A DNA stretch of 64,000 nucleotides from Gordonia polyisoprenivorans (GTDB lineage: Bacteria; Actinomycetota; Actinomycetes; Mycobacteriales; Mycobacteriaceae). The notes under the pieces are model-generated. The model worked only from the letters and a program-made list of their open reading frames with translations, searched no databases and was not told the DNA's origin. Below, piece by piece: positions 25,978-37,148 of the stretch. The stretch is from positions 2,480,001-2,544,000 of the forward strand of contig NZ_CP072203.1 in assembly GCF_017654315.1 (NCBI RefSeq), written 5' to 3'. A program made the position numbers and the translations under genes. Every line of letters starts with the position of its first letter. Position 1 is the stretch's first letter.

Positions 25978-27378
25978 ATGCGCATCGCCAATCACGTCGT
26001 CGACCTGGTGGGCAACACGCCCCTGGTCAAACTCAATTCGGTGGTCACGCCCGGCTCCGGGCTGGTGGCGGCCAAAGTCGAATACCTCAACCCCGGGGGC
26101 AGCAGCAAGGACCGTATCGCGCTCCGCATGATCGAGGCCGCCGAGAAATCCGGTGCGCTCAAGCCGGGCGGCACCATCGTCGAGCCGACGTCGGGTAATA
26201 CCGGCGTCGGTCTGGCGCTCGTCGCACAGCAGCGCGGATACCACTGCGTGTTCGTCTGCCCCGACAAGGTCGGCGAGGACAAGCGCAACGTGCTGCGCGC
26301 CTACGGCGCCGAGGTCGTCGTGTGCCCCACGGCGGTCGCACCCGAGCACCCCGACAGCTACTACAACGTCTCCGACCGGCTGGTCCGCGAGATCGACGGT
26401 GCGTGGAAGCCCAATCAGTACGCGAATCCCGCTGGGCCGCAGAGCCACTACGAGACGACCGGGCCGGAGATCTGGGCCGACACCGACGGCCGGGTCACCC
26501 ACTTCGTGGCCGGCGTCGGCACCGGCGGCACCATCACCGGTACCGGGCGCTACCTCAAGGAGGTCTCCGGCGGCGCGGTAAAGGTCGTCGGTGTCGACCC
26601 CGAGGGGTCGGTGTACTCCGGCGGTACCGGACGGCCCTACCTGGTGGAGGGCGTCGGTGAGGACTTCTGGCCGGAGGCCTACGACCCGAGCGTGCCCGAC
26701 GAGATCATTGCGGTCTCCGACGCCGACTCCTTCGACATGACGCGACGCCTCGCCCGTGAGGAGGGCCTGCTCGTCGGCGGATCGTGCGGGATGGCCGTGG
26801 TCGCGGCGCTGCGGGTCGCCGAGCGCGAGGGCCCCGACGCCGTCGTCGTCGTGCTGCTGCCCGACGGTGGCCGCGGCTACATGGCGAAGATCTTCAACGA
26901 CGAGTGGATGAGCAGCTACGGCTTCCTGCGAACCCCCCTCGACGCCAAGGCCACCGAACCACTCGTCGGCGACGTGCTGCGCGGCAAGACCGGCGCACTG
27001 CCCGACCTGGTGCACACCCACCCGTCGGAGACCCTGCGCGACGCCATCGAGATCCTCCGTGAATACGGTGTGTCGCAGATGCCGGTCGTCGGCGCCGAAC
27101 CGCCGGTGATGGCCGGCGAGGTCGCCGGTGCGGTCACCGAACGGGATCTGCTCAGCGCCGTGTTCGAGGGCCGCGCCAACCTCGCCGACCCGGTGTCGGC
27201 GCACATGGGAGAACCGTTCCCGCTCATCGGTTCCGGCGAGCCGGTGTCGGCGGCGACCAAGGCGCTCTCGGACACCGACGCGCTGATGGTGGTCGAGGAC
27301 GGCAAGCCGATCGGCGTGATCACCCGCCACGATCTGCTGGCCTTCGTCAGCACCCACCCGACCATCACCGCCGGCTGA
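25978..27378 (+). CDS. cbs: Cystathionine beta-synthase
   Basis: 466 aa. Joins L-serine and homocysteine to cystathionine in reverse transsulfuration. PLP Lys is K44 (NPGGSSKDRIALRM); SGNTGVG and GTGGTITGTGR phosphate/cofactor loops follow; a pair of CBS domains occupies about residues 335-460 (VSQMPVVGA; GVITRHDLLAFV). ATG 25978 is preceded by GGAGG. First gene of an operon with metB (43 bp gap) and the threonine deaminase gene. Confidence 0.96.
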   Translation: MRIANHVVDLVGNTPLVKLNSVVTPGSGLVAAKVEYLNPGGSSKDRIALRMIEAAEKSGALKPGGTIVEPTSGNTGVGLALVAQQRGYHCVFVCPDKVGEDKRNVLRAYGAEVVVCPTAVAPEHPDSYYNVSDRLVREIDGAWKPNQYANPAGPQSHYETTGPEIWADTDGRVTHFVAGVGTGGTITGTGRYLKEVSGGAVKVVGVDPEGSVYSGGTGRPYLVEGVGEDFWPEAYDPSVPDEIIAVSDADSFDMTRRLAREEGLLVGGSCGMAVVAALRVAEREGPDAVVVVLLPDGGRGYMAKIFNDEWMSSYGFLRTPLDAKATEPLVGDVLRGKTGALPDLVHTHPSETLRDAIEILREYGVSQMPVVGAEPPVMAGEVAGAVTERDLLSAVFEGRANLADPVSAHMGEPFPLIGSGEPVSAATKALSDTDALMVVEDGKPIGVITRHDLLAFVSTHPTITAG

Positions 27379-27421
27379 CACCGGCTCCCCCCCCCGACGT
27401 CCACCGACGAGGAGTTTTCCC

Positions 27422-28576
27422 GTGAGTTCCCAGCAGCGTCCCCGCGGCTTCGCCACCGACGCCATCCACGCCGGCTACGAGCCCAACCCGCTCAACGGTG
27501 CGGTCAACGTCCCGATCTACGCCAGCTCGACCTTTGCCCAGGACGGCGTCGGCGGCATGCGCGACGGATTCGAGTACGCCCGCACCGGCAACCCGACACG
27601 TCGGGTGCTCGAGGCGAACATCGCCGCCATCGAACACGGCACCTACGGACGGGGTTTCGCCTCCGGGATGGCCGCCACCGACGCCTTACTGCGCGCGTGC
27701 CTGCGCCCGGGGGACCATCTGGTCATCCCCAACGACGCCTACGGCGGCACCTTCCGGCTCATCGACAAGGTCTTCACCCAGTGGGGCATCACTTATTCGG
27801 TCGCGCCGGTCACCGATACCGACGCCATCCGCGCGGCGATCACCCCGCAGACGAAGCTGGTGTGGGTGGAGACGCCCACCAATCCGCTGCTCAACGTCGG
27901 CGACATCGAACAGACCGCCGCGATCGCCCACGACGCCGGCGCAAAGTTGGTGGTGGATAACACCTTTGCCACCCCGTACCTGCAGCAGCCGCTGTCGCTG
28001 GGGGCCGACGTCGTGCTGCACTCGACGACGAAATACCTCGGCGGGCACTCCGATGTGGTCGGCGGCGCCCTGGTCACCGACGACGCCGAACTCGACGACG
28101 CGATCGCCTTCCTACAGAACGGGGCCGGTGCGGTACCGGGGCCCTTCGACGCCTACCTGACCATGCGCGGCATCAAGACCCTGGCGGTGCGGATGGAAAA
28201 GCACTGCGACAACGCCGAAGCCGTCGTCGAGTTCTTGTCGAATCACGACCGGATCGACCGCGTGCTCTACCCGGGACTGCCGATGCACCCGGGTAACGAG
28301 GTCGCGAGCAAGCAGATGAAGCGTTTCGGCGGGATGGTCTCGGTCCTCGTCGCCGGCGGCATCGAGGACGCCCAGAAGTTCTGCGCTCGCACCGAGGTGT
28401 TCACCCTCGCCGAATCCCTGGGCGGGATCGAGTCACTCATCGAGCATCCCGGCGCGATGACCCACGCGTCGACGGCGGGCTCGCTGCTCGAGGTGCCCGC
28501 CAACCTGGTGCGGCTGTCGGTCGGTATCGAGGACGTCGACGACATCCTCGCCGACCTGGAGCAGGCACTGCAGTAG
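27422..28576 (+). CDS. metB: Cystathionine gamma-synthase/lyase
   Basis: 384 aa PLP enzyme of the Cys/Met family. Makes cystathionine from O-succinyl- or O-acetylhomoserine and cysteine, or cleaves it. PLP Lys is K204 in HSTTKYLGGHSDV; SGMAATDALLRA and the C-terminal LAESLGGIESLIEHP are family hallmarks. GTG 27422 follows GAGGAGTTTTCCC. A run of nine C lies between cbs and this gene at 27387-27395. Confidence 0.95.
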   Translation: MSSQQRPRGFATDAIHAGYEPNPLNGAVNVPIYASSTFAQDGVGGMRDGFEYARTGNPTRRVLEANIAAIEHGTYGRGFASGMAATDALLRACLRPGDHLVIPNDAYGGTFRLIDKVFTQWGITYSVAPVTDTDAIRAAITPQTKLVWVETPTNPLLNVGDIEQTAAIAHDAGAKLVVDNTFATPYLQQPLSLGADVVLHSTTKYLGGHSDVVGGALVTDDAELDDAIAFLQNGAGAVPGPFDAYLTMRGIKTLAVRMEKHCDNAEAVVEFLSNHDRIDRVLYPGLPMHPGNEVASKQMKRFGGMVSVLVAGGIEDAQKFCARTEVFTLAESLGGIESLIEHPGAMTHASTAGSLLEVPANLVRLSVGIEDVDDILADLEQALQ

Positions 28577-28584
28577 CGACGCCG

Positions 28585-29784
28585 ATGCTGATCACCGCGT
28601 CCGAAATCGCCGAGGCCGTCACCGAACTGCGTGGCGTCATGCGCCGTACCCCGCTGGTCGCGTCCCGGGTGCTCAGCGAGCGCGCCGACCGCGAGGTCTG
28701 GCTCAAGTGCGAGAACCTGCAACGCACCGGCTCGTTCAAACCCCGCGGGGCCTACTACCGGATCAGCCGGCTGAGCCCGGCCGAGCGCGAACGCGGTGTG
28801 GTTGCGGCCAGTGCGGGCAACCACGCGCAGGGCGTGGCGTGGTCGGCGAGCAGACTCGGGATCTCCTCGCGGGTGTACATGCCGGTCGGTGCGGCCCTGC
28901 CGAAGATCGCCGCCACCCGCGCCTATGGCGCCGAGGTGGAGCTCATGGGTGCCACGATCGACGAATCCCTGGTCGCCGCACGCGAGTTCGCCGAGCGAAC
29001 CGGGGCAGTGCTGATCCACCCGTTCGATCATCGCGACATCGTGATCGGGCAGGCGACCGTCGGCGTGGAGATCTGCGAACAGATGCCCGACGTCGGCACG
29101 ATCGTGGTGCCGCTCGGCGGTGGCGGGCTGCTCGCCGGGATCGCGGCCGCGGTCAAACCCGTTCGCCCCGACGTGCGGATCATCGGTGTGCAGGCCGCCG
29201 AGGCGGCCGCGTGGCCGCAGTCGTTGGCCGCCGGCTCGCCGATGGTCGCGGCCCGGATGGCGACGATGGCCGACGGCATCGCGGTGGCACTACCGGGGGA
29301 GGTCCCGTTCGCCCACGTGACCGAACTCGTCGACGACGTGGTCACCGTCGACGAGGACGCGTTGGCGACCGCATTGCTCCTGATGCTCGAGCGCGCCAAA
29401 CTCCTCGTCGAACCGGCCGGGGCCGCCGGGGTCGCGGCGGTGGTGGAAGGCGCGTGTGGACAGTTGTCGGGGCCGGTGTGTGTGGTGGCCTCCGGCGGCA
29501 ACATCGATCCGCTCGTGCTCAGCCACGTCACCACGACCGGACTGAGCGCCGCCGGACGGTTCCTCACCGTCACCGCCACCGTGCCCGACCGCCCCGGGGG
29601 CCTGATCTCGCTGCTGGAAATGCTGCGTGACCAGGGAGCCAGCGTCGTCGACGTGGTCCATTCACGTGTCGCCGAGGGACTAGCGCTCGGGCAGGTGCAG
29701 GTGACCGTCAGCGCCGAGACCCGGGGGCCCGACCACCAGGCGACGGTGCGCGAGGCGCTGGCCCAGGCCGGGTTCCTGCGTTGA
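28585..29784 (+). CDS. ilvA: Threonine ammonia-lyase (threonine deaminase)
   Basis: 399 aa. Converts threonine to 2-oxobutanoate, which feeds isoleucine synthesis. PLP Lys K52 (RTGSFKPRGAYYRI), SAGNHAQGVAW, GGGGLLAGIA, and a C-terminal ACT domain (VTATVPDRPGGLISLLEM). Length fits the single-ACT form (TdcB/IlvA short type) rather than the 510-aa E. coli IlvA. The 8-bp gap after metB puts it in the cbs-metB operon, so cystathionine breakdown and 2-oxobutanoate supply are co-expressed. Confidence 0.93.
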   Translation: MLITASEIAEAVTELRGVMRRTPLVASRVLSERADREVWLKCENLQRTGSFKPRGAYYRISRLSPAERERGVVAASAGNHAQGVAWSASRLGISSRVYMPVGAALPKIAATRAYGAEVELMGATIDESLVAAREFAERTGAVLIHPFDHRDIVIGQATVGVEICEQMPDVGTIVVPLGGGGLLAGIAAAVKPVRPDVRIIGVQAAEAAAWPQSLAAGSPMVAARMATMADGIAVALPGEVPFAHVTELVDDVVTVDEDALATALLLMLERAKLLVEPAGAAGVAAVVEGACGQLSGPVCVVASGGNIDPLVLSHVTTTGLSAAGRFLTVTATVPDRPGGLISLLEMLRDQGASVVDVVHSRVAEGLALGQVQVTVSAETRGPDHQATVREALAQAGFLR

Positions 29785-29824
29785 GGCGCTGATCTGGTGA
29801 CGTGCCGAGCCGCCCGATCCGGGG

Positions 29825-30343
29825 TCAGGCCTGCGGGGTCAGATGCGCGAAGTGCCGCAGGGTGTCCGATTCGATGCTCTTGAACACCGGCACCGAGGCC
29901 GGGTTGGAGAACGCGTTCAGCGCCCGCGACGACGGGCCGAGTTCGAGGGCGAACGCCCATACCAGCCGTGACCCGACCGCCGCCGGGGTGACCTCGGTGT
30001 ACTCGCCGAACCGCCGCATCCCGGGGACATTGACCTTGGCGACGCGAAAAGCGTTGTGGTAGATCGAGTTCTCGGCATCCTCGGTCCAGTCGAAGAACAC
30101 CTCCGACAGCGAGACGTAGCCCGGGGCAAGTGACGCCTGCCGGGTGGTGCCGACGCCGTAGGGCGCCGCCGCGGTGAACTCGATCGACTTGATCGCTTTA
30201 CACCAGTCCAGGGTGTTCTGTCGGGTCAGTTCGGCCCACGCGCGCTGCGGTGACACCGGGATGTTGATATCGATGCGGTAGGAGATCGGTGCCGTGTCGA
30301 AGAAGTCGAGGTCGAACGGTTCGAGGTCGTAGGTGCGCGCCAT
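29825..30343 (-). CDS. SRPBCC (START/Bet v1-like) family protein
   Basis: 172 aa with the SRPBCC pattern: ISYRIDINIPVSPQRAWAEL, a W-rich middle and a C-terminal helix. These bind hydrophobic ligands in a deep cavity or act as aromatase/cyclase-like enzymes; no ligand can be inferred. The message looks leaderless: TAATCT (30350-30355, minus strand) ends 6 nt before ATG 30343. Divergent from the AfsR-like regulator. Confidence 0.85.
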   Translation of the reverse strand: MARTYDLEPFDLDFFDTAPISYRIDINIPVSPQRAWAELTRQNTLDWCKAIKSIEFTAAAPYGVGTTRQASLAPGYVSLSEVFFDWTEDAENSIYHNAFRVAKVNVPGMRRFGEYTEVTPAAVGSRLVWAFALELGPSSRALNAFSNPASVPVFKSIESDTLRHFAHLTPQA

Positions 30344-30423
30344 GAGTCGAGATTAGGCCATCGCCTCCCCGGTGCAGCGCCGCGATGCGTCTGTCCGGTC
30401 GGGGAGTCCACTACGCTGGCGGG

Positions 30424-33400
30424 GTGGCTCATGACGGGGAGGTGATCATCGGACTGCTCGGTCCGGTGTCGGTGATCGCTGCGCCGCACCCGGATTCGGA
30501 CTCCGACGGACCCCAGGCCACGCCGGTGCCCGGTCTTCGTGCCAAGCGCCTGCTGACCTCGCTGGCCCTGGCCGATGGACGGACCCGGTCGGCCGAGCGA
30601 CTCATCGACGACGTGTGGGGCGACGACGCACCCCGGTCGCCGACCTCGGCGCTGCACACCCAGATCTCCCGGTTGCGGCAGTTGCTCGGCGCCGACCACC
30701 TGCAGGGCTCGGGCAGCGGATACCGGCTCGTCGGGTGTCGCACCGACCTCGACGTCGTCACCGAGATGATCACCTCCACCGACGACGCCGAGCGCGCGGC
30801 GATCTGGTGGCGCGGGACCCCCGGAGATGATCTCGGTACCGAAGAACCGGGAGGGTTGATCGACGAGCTGACCGCCCGTGCCCGGCAGGTCGCCGATCGT
30901 CTCGACCGCTCCCGTTACACCGCGGCCATGGCTGCCGGCGACGATGTCACGGCCCGCTCGATCGCCGAAAAGCGTTGCCTCGCCGATCCTCTCGACGAGT
31001 CGGCACACCTGGATCTGATGCGGGCGCTGGCCGCCGCGGGTCGGGTCGCCGACGCCATCGCGGTCTATACCGGACTCCGTCGACGGCTTTCGGCCGAACT
31101 CGGGGTGGACCCGGGCGCCCAGATCAGTGCGCTGCACACCCAATTGCTCAGCGGCACCGACACTTCGGCCCCGGCCCCGGCCCCGGCGTCGGCCGAGACG
31201 CCCCGGACCGTACGCCGCGGCCGGGGCACCGGATTGCTCGCCGACACCACCGAGCTGATCGGTCGCGACGGCGACGTCGATGCCATCGTGTCGGCCATCG
31301 AGACCAGTCGGGTGGTGACCATCCAGGGACCGGGTGGGGTCGGCAAGACCCGCGTGGCCAACCGCGTCGGCCATCACCTCGTCGATGCCGGCGCCTCGGT
31401 CTTCTATGTGCCGCTGGCGCCCATCCGCGCCGACGACGACGTGGTCCCGGCCATCGCCGCTGCCCTCGGGGTCGGTGAGTCCGATCTGAGTCGCAATCGC
31501 CCTCGGATGACCGTCGGCGATCTGCACGACCGCTTGCTCGACGCCGTCCGAGGTCGCGACGCGGTGCTCATCCTCGACAACTGTGAGCAGGTCATCGACC
31601 GGTGTGCCCAGGTCGTCGCCGACCTACTCGCCGCCGACGACCACATTCGGATCCTGGTCACCAGCCGCTCGCCACTCATGTTGGCTTCCGAGCGAATCCA
31701 CCTGCTGCCGACGCTCGATGCGCGCCAGACCGGGCCGGCCGTACAACTGTTCGTCACTCGGGCCCGCGCGGTGCGGCCCGACGCGTTGTTGCCGCCGGAT
31801 CGGGTGGCGGCATTGTGCCGCCACCTCGACGGTCTGCCGCTGGCGATCGAACTCGCCGCTGCCCGGATCCGCACCATGACCGTCGAGGAGATCGCCGATC
31901 GCCTCGTCGAACGGTTCGCGTTGTTACGCGGGGCCGATCGCAGTGCACCCGATCGGCACCGCACCCTTTATGCGGTTATCGACTGGAGCTGGGAACTGCT
32001 CGACGAGGATGCGCGGATCGCGTTGTGTCGATTGTGTCGATTCCCCGGTGGATTCACCACCGACGCGGGCGCAACGGTGTTGGGCTACAGCGGTTTCCGC
32101 CTCGACGACACGCTCGCCGCACTGGTCAACCAGTCCTTGCTCGAGGTCACCGAGAGCGGTGGACGCGTGCGCTACCGGATGCTGGAGACGGTGCGCGAAT
32201 TCGGCGAGGGCAAACTCGGCGCCACCCCGGAGGGGTCGGAAGAGGTCGACCAGCGGATGTGGCGGTGGGCCCGCGAATTCTGCGTCGACGCGGCCGCACG
32301 CTACGACGAGGGCATCGACGACGTGCTGCTCGGCGCGGTGGCCGCCGACGCCGAGAACCTCGTCTGGGTGCTGCGCAGTTGCCTCGACCGCCTGAGCGCC
32401 GGCGAGCCGTCGTTGCACTCCGGCGCCCCGACCGACACCTTCCTGACCGTCATCCGGGTCTTCCCCGTGCTCGCCGGCCTGTGGATGGCGCGGGGGTTGC
32501 ACGCCGAGGTGTTGAACTGGGGGACAAGGATTCTCGCGGTGGCCCCGACGCCGCCGCGCACGGTCGCCGACGATGTGCGGCGAGACTGGGAGGCGTCGTT
32601 GCTCGCCGCGCTCGCCCATCAGGTGATGCGCCGTGATCTGCGTGCGCTGGCGAAGGGTCGCTATCACCTGCGCCTGCTCCACCGACCCGATCACGCCTAC
32701 GATGAACAGACCGATCTGATCGCGGCATGCGCGCTCAGCCGTACCGCCCTCGAGGCCATGCGCCACATCGTCCGCGGCACACGGGCCGCCGAGGAGCGAG
32801 TGGCCACCGCGGCGATGGCCGCGCGCATGAACATCCGAGAGAACATGGGTGACCTCGAGGGTGCGCTGCGCGACGGGGCGACCCTGCAGAAGCGAGCCGA
32901 GGCGAACGGCGACACGTGGATGTCGGCGATGGTCGAGATCAGTGTCGGTAGCGTCCTGGGCCAGCAGATGCTGTGGCGTGACGCGGTAGGTCACTATCGC
33001 AGGGGCATCGTCGAACTCGTGCGCCTCGGCGCCTACGAGGACGAGATGCAGACCCGAACGTATCTGGTGGTCACCTTGATCGCGCTCGGTGAAATGGATT
33101 CTGCGGCAACAGAGCTCGAGGTCGTCTCGGACGGGTGGACGCCGGATCAGCCCGATCCGCAGGGCAGCCCGGAAATCGGTGCGGCTCTGATGCTTGCCCA
33201 CGCCGAGTTCCGATTCGCCAAGGGGGACACCGAAGTCGCCGGTGATCTCTATCGTCGGGCCGGTGAGCTGGTGAGGCGCGAGCATCCACTCGGGGGCCAG
33301 GACCCGGGAGCGCTCATGATGGTGAGCGTGGCGGTGATCGGGTTGATGCGAGCGGGGCTGACCGAGCTGGCGCGCGGTTATCTGCCGATCCTGGGCGACG

Positions 33401-33735
33401 GTGTGGCGGCGACATTCTCCGCGCTCGGCTGGCACGATTCGCCGCAGGCCGGGGCGATGGCCCTGGCCGCGGGTTATGTCCTGAGCGCCGACCCGCAGAC
33501 GCGCGGCGACGGCGCCCGACTCATGGTGCTGTCGCAGCGACTACGGGCTCGTCGGGATTACCCGGGCTTCGTCTACACCGTTGAGCACATGCAGGAACTG
33601 TCGGGTCTCACCGATGAGGAGTGGCAGGCGCACACTGGTCCGGTCGCGGACCTGCCCCGACGCCAGGCGGCCGCACGGTTGCAGGCCATCCTGGCGTCGA
33701 GGCGTGCCGATGGTGCTCAGGCGTTGCGCATATAG
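30424..33735 (+). CDS. AfsR/SARP-like multidomain transcriptional regulator
   Basis: 1103 aa, four parts: an N-terminal winged helix (about 1-95), a BTAD helical domain (about 100-240, CLADPLDESAHLDLMRALAAAG), a NB-ARC/STAND ATPase with Walker A GPGGVGKTR near 301-309 and Walker B VLILDNCEQVID, then a winged helix and about 500 residues of TPR-like repeats. Such proteins are signal-integrating activators of secondary metabolism or of nearby genes. The GTG at 30424 is chosen because TACGCT (30412-30417) ends 6 nt before it, a leaderless pattern; ATG 30385 lies before that box. The ABC transporter downstream is convergent, overlapping by 19 bp, and could be a target. Confidence 0.92.
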   Translation: MAHDGEVIIGLLGPVSVIAAPHPDSDSDGPQATPVPGLRAKRLLTSLALADGRTRSAERLIDDVWGDDAPRSPTSALHTQISRLRQLLGADHLQGSGSGYRLVGCRTDLDVVTEMITSTDDAERAAIWWRGTPGDDLGTEEPGGLIDELTARARQVADRLDRSRYTAAMAAGDDVTARSIAEKRCLADPLDESAHLDLMRALAAAGRVADAIAVYTGLRRRLSAELGVDPGAQISALHTQLLSGTDTSAPAPAPASAETPRTVRRGRGTGLLADTTELIGRDGDVDAIVSAIETSRVVTIQGPGGVGKTRVANRVGHHLVDAGASVFYVPLAPIRADDDVVPAIAAALGVGESDLSRNRPRMTVGDLHDRLLDAVRGRDAVLILDNCEQVIDRCAQVVADLLAADDHIRILVTSRSPLMLASERIHLLPTLDARQTGPAVQLFVTRARAVRPDALLPPDRVAALCRHLDGLPLAIELAAARIRTMTVEEIADRLVERFALLRGADRSAPDRHRTLYAVIDWSWELLDEDARIALCRLCRFPGGFTTDAGATVLGYSGFRLDDTLAALVNQSLLEVTESGGRVRYRMLETVREFGEGKLGATPEGSEEVDQRMWRWAREFCVDAAARYDEGIDDVLLGAVAADAENLVWVLRSCLDRLSAGEPSLHSGAPTDTFLTVIRVFPVLAGLWMARGLHAEVLNWGTRILAVAPTPPRTVADDVRRDWEASLLAALAHQVMRRDLRALAKGRYHLRLLHRPDHAYDEQTDLIAACALSRTALEAMRHIVRGTRAAEERVATAAMAARMNIRENMGDLEGALRDGATLQKRAEANGDTWMSAMVEISVGSVLGQQMLWRDAVGHYRRGIVELVRLGAYEDEMQTRTYLVVTLIALGEMDSAATELEVVSDGWTPDQPDPQGSPEIGAALMLAHAEFRFAKGDTEVAGDLYRRAGELVRREHPLGGQDPGALMMVSVAVIGLMRAGLTELARGYLPILGDGVAATFSALGWHDSPQAGAMALAAGYVLSADPQTRGDGARLMVLSQRLRARRDYPGFVYTVEHMQELSGLTDEEWQAHTGPVADLPRRQAAARLQAILASRRADGAQALRI

Positions 33736-34549
33736 GCGCGCACCGCGAGCGGTGCGAACACCGCGGTGATGACGGCCGCACCGATCAACGACCACACCAC
33801 GTGAATGCCGATGTGTCCGTTGGTGGTCAGTTCCCGGACCGCGGTGACGAGATGGCTGATCGGATTGACGTTGACGAAGCCCTGCAACCAGCCGGGCATG
33901 GTGCTGACCGGGACGAAGGCATTGGACATGAAGGTCAGCGGAAACAGGATCAGCATCGAGATGCCCTGCACGGCTGAGGCTTTGCTCATCAGGCAGCCCA
34001 TGAGTGCGAAGATCCAGGAGATTGCGAAGCTGCACACGATGACCAGCAGGGCGGCACCGATGGCGCCGAGGGCGTCGGGGCGCCAGCCCATGATGATGCC
34101 CATCACGATGGTCAGTGTGGTGGCGATCAGATAGCGGATCATGTCGGCGAGCAGCGCGCCGGCGAGCGGGCTGATCCGCGCGATGGGCAGGGCCCGGAAT
34201 CGGTCGAAGACGCCCTTGTCCATGTCCTCACGCAGTTGGGTGCCGGTGACGATGGAGGTGGTGATCACCGTCTGCACCATGATGCCCGGAATGATCACCG
34301 GCAGATACGAGTGGATGTTGCCGCTGATCGCGCCACCGAAGATGTAGGTGAACATCAGCGTGAAGATGATCGGCTGGAGCGTCACGTCGAACAACTGCTC
34401 GGGGTTGTGTCGGATCTTGAGCACACCGCGGTAGGCCATGGTGAACGATTGGCGGATCGTTTCACCAAGGCTCACAGAGGTTTTCACCTTGTCACGGACT
34501 TCGCGTGTGGTGATGGCCGACGCGGTGGACGTCCGGTTGAGTGTGGTGG

Positions 34550-34553
<4 letters not shown>
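33717..34553 (-). CDS. ABC-2 type transporter permease (DrrB-like)
   Basis: 278 aa with six predicted helices and the ABC-2 transport signature LTFMSNAFVPVSTMPGWLQG. Pairs with the ATPase encoded just upstream; the two overlap by ATGA. Daunorubicin-resistance-like exporters of this type pump hydrophobic drugs or lipids. The 3' end overlaps the convergent AfsR gene by 19 bp. Confidence 0.93.
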
Positions 34554-35587
<1,034 letters not shown>

Positions 35588-35676
35588 GGACACCACTGTG
35601 CCCGGTGCTGCTGTCGTCGCGCTTACGTCGGCTTACGCGTGGTGTCGGCGACCGACAGCGCGACGATCTCTGCAGG

Positions 35677-35985
35677 TCAGGCGGCCGAGGACACCGAGGC
35701 TGCCGGAAGGTCGGTGGCGTAGCGGACGACCGCACCGACCGGGCCGAGACGGCGCTCGACCGTGACGATGGCGCCCGCGAGCTGCTCGGGGTCGTCGACA
35801 TCGGCGACGAGCGCGACGGTATGGCCGTTGTTGCCGAGCATGTAGGGCACGACGTCGGAGTACGTGCTGCTGACGACGGCCAGCGGTACCCCCGCGTCGA
35901 ACAGCGTGTCGGCGTAGGCGTGGACGGCCCGATCGTCGGTGAGGACGATCATCGGCACCTCGGGTGCGGGCTTGTGCATTCTCAT
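35677..35985 (-). CDS. Small Rossmann-like protein, unknown function
   Basis: 102 aa starting at ATG 35985 behind GGAGAGACCG. The fold looks like a half Rossmann/SDR unit: strand-helix-strand blocks MIVLTDDRAVHAYADTLF, TVALVADVDDPEQLAGAI and GAVVRYATD. There is no catalytic YxxxK and no full GxxxGxG motif. It may be a truncated short-chain dehydrogenase or a small stand-alone family. It is divergent from the uncharacterised gene at 36146. Confidence 0.7.
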   Translation of the reverse strand: MRMHKPAPEVPMIVLTDDRAVHAYADTLFDAGVPLAVVSSTYSDVVPYMLGNNGHTVALVADVDDPEQLAGAIVTVERRLGPVGAVVRYATDLPAASVSSAA

Positions 35986-36038
35986 CGGTCTCTCCGTTCG
36001 CGAGTTGTGGTGAACGCGATAGAACCACTGTGAACCCG

Positions 36039-36067
36039 CAGGTTGACGGCGGTCTGCGATCAACCTG
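36039..36067. promoter_or_regulatory. Inverted repeat in a divergent promoter region
   Basis: Arms CAGGTTGA (36039-36046) and TCAACCTG (36060-36067) are perfect, 13 nt apart, and lie between the start codons of the small Rossmann-like gene and the leaderless unknown gene. It is a candidate operator; the binding protein is unknown. Confidence 0.5.
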
Positions 36068-36145
36068 TGGATCGTCTGTGACCCATCGCACTGGTTGTGG
36101 ACAGCTTCGCCGTGAATGCCCGAGATGCGCCTAGCCTCCTCGGCC

Positions 36146-37024
36146 ATGGGAAAACGCAAACGCCACCGCAGAGCTCCTCGCACCACGTCGCACGCGCGGC
36201 GCGCCAACCGGACGTCGTCCCGATCGCTCCAGGCGCGGTGGTCACCCGAACGGATGGTCGTGCTCCGCGATGAGCTTTCCGACGCCTATGACCGGATCCT
36301 GCGTGACTGCGCCGCGGTGACCGAAGACTTGGAGCCACGTCTGCGCGCATTGAGCGCCCGATGCCACGAGCTGGCCGGCCTGGGTCGCGAGACCGGTGAC
36401 GAGGACTACGGCTGGCTGCTTGGTGAAGTGCGAGCTCAGTTGTCGATGTATCGCATGGCGGACGAGGTGGCGAATCGCTGCGTCGATGCGAGCGAGGCAC
36501 TTTCGGGCCTTGCGCCGATCTGGTTACCGACGTCGGCGTTGACGGTGGCCTCGGCGGCGACCGATGTCGCCGGTCAGAGCACCTTCGGCTTGACCGGACT
36601 GCTTCCACGAGGGCTGATGGTGTTCGCGAAACCCTTCGTCAAGGCCGGCGAGATCTATGAATGCGACTGTCCGCAGACACCCGACGTCGATGTCGACGCG
36701 GTGCTGTGGTGGACGGCCGAACCCGAAGACGACGGGATGGTCGATGACGGTGTCGACGGCGAGGTCGATGAGGTCCTGGAGGTGGTGGCGTTGGCTCGTC
36801 GGCGTGGTGCACGTTCGCCGCAACGTGAGAATTGTGTGTCGTCGACCCTGGTCGAGGTGACCGGCGTGCGCGTGCCGATCGGAAGCACTTTCGACGTTCC
36901 CGATGGGGCGCGGCCGTTGATCGAGATGCTGTGTCGAATCGGAAAGGCATTGCAGAACAACACTATCGGTCTCGTCGAGATCGATGGGGGATGGATGGTG
37001 CAGGTGGCTGCGAAGGCCGCATGA
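36146..37024 (+). CDS. Uncharacterised protein, paralogue of the gene at 38067
   Basis: 292 aa. Very basic N-terminus (MGKRKRHRRAPRTTSH), then a helical region (about 35-120), then an alpha/beta region with the shared landmarks LAPIWLPTSAL, GLLPRGLMVFAKP, VDAVLWWTAE, and STFDVPDGARPLIEML. The message looks leaderless: TAGCCT at 36132-36137 ends 8 nt before ATG 36146. I do not recognise the family. It and the gene at 38067 share length, domain order and landmark motifs, and flank the DUF4352 gene. The basic N-terminus could contact nucleic acid. Confidence 0.75.
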   Translation: MGKRKRHRRAPRTTSHARRANRTSSRSLQARWSPERMVVLRDELSDAYDRILRDCAAVTEDLEPRLRALSARCHELAGLGRETGDEDYGWLLGEVRAQLSMYRMADEVANRCVDASEALSGLAPIWLPTSALTVASAATDVAGQSTFGLTGLLPRGLMVFAKPFVKAGEIYECDCPQTPDVDVDAVLWWTAEPEDDGMVDDGVDGEVDEVLEVVALARRRGARSPQRENCVSSTLVEVTGVRVPIGSTFDVPDGARPLIEMLCRIGKALQNNTIGLVEIDGGWMVQVAAKAA

Positions 37025-37148
37025 CGGGTGCGGGTCCCACGGGTCGTCCGGTCGAATGACAGATTCGTCGGAATTGTCAGACCCTCTCTGTTGAGTGAGT
37101 CGGGAGGCGGTACCGACCGGTTACCGCACCAAGTCAAAGGAGATCGAC

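Noticed and set aside
27387..27395. Run of nine C before metB as a phase-variable switch
   Set aside because: It lies before the ribosome-binding site and outside the coding frame, so slippage would not shift the reading frame.
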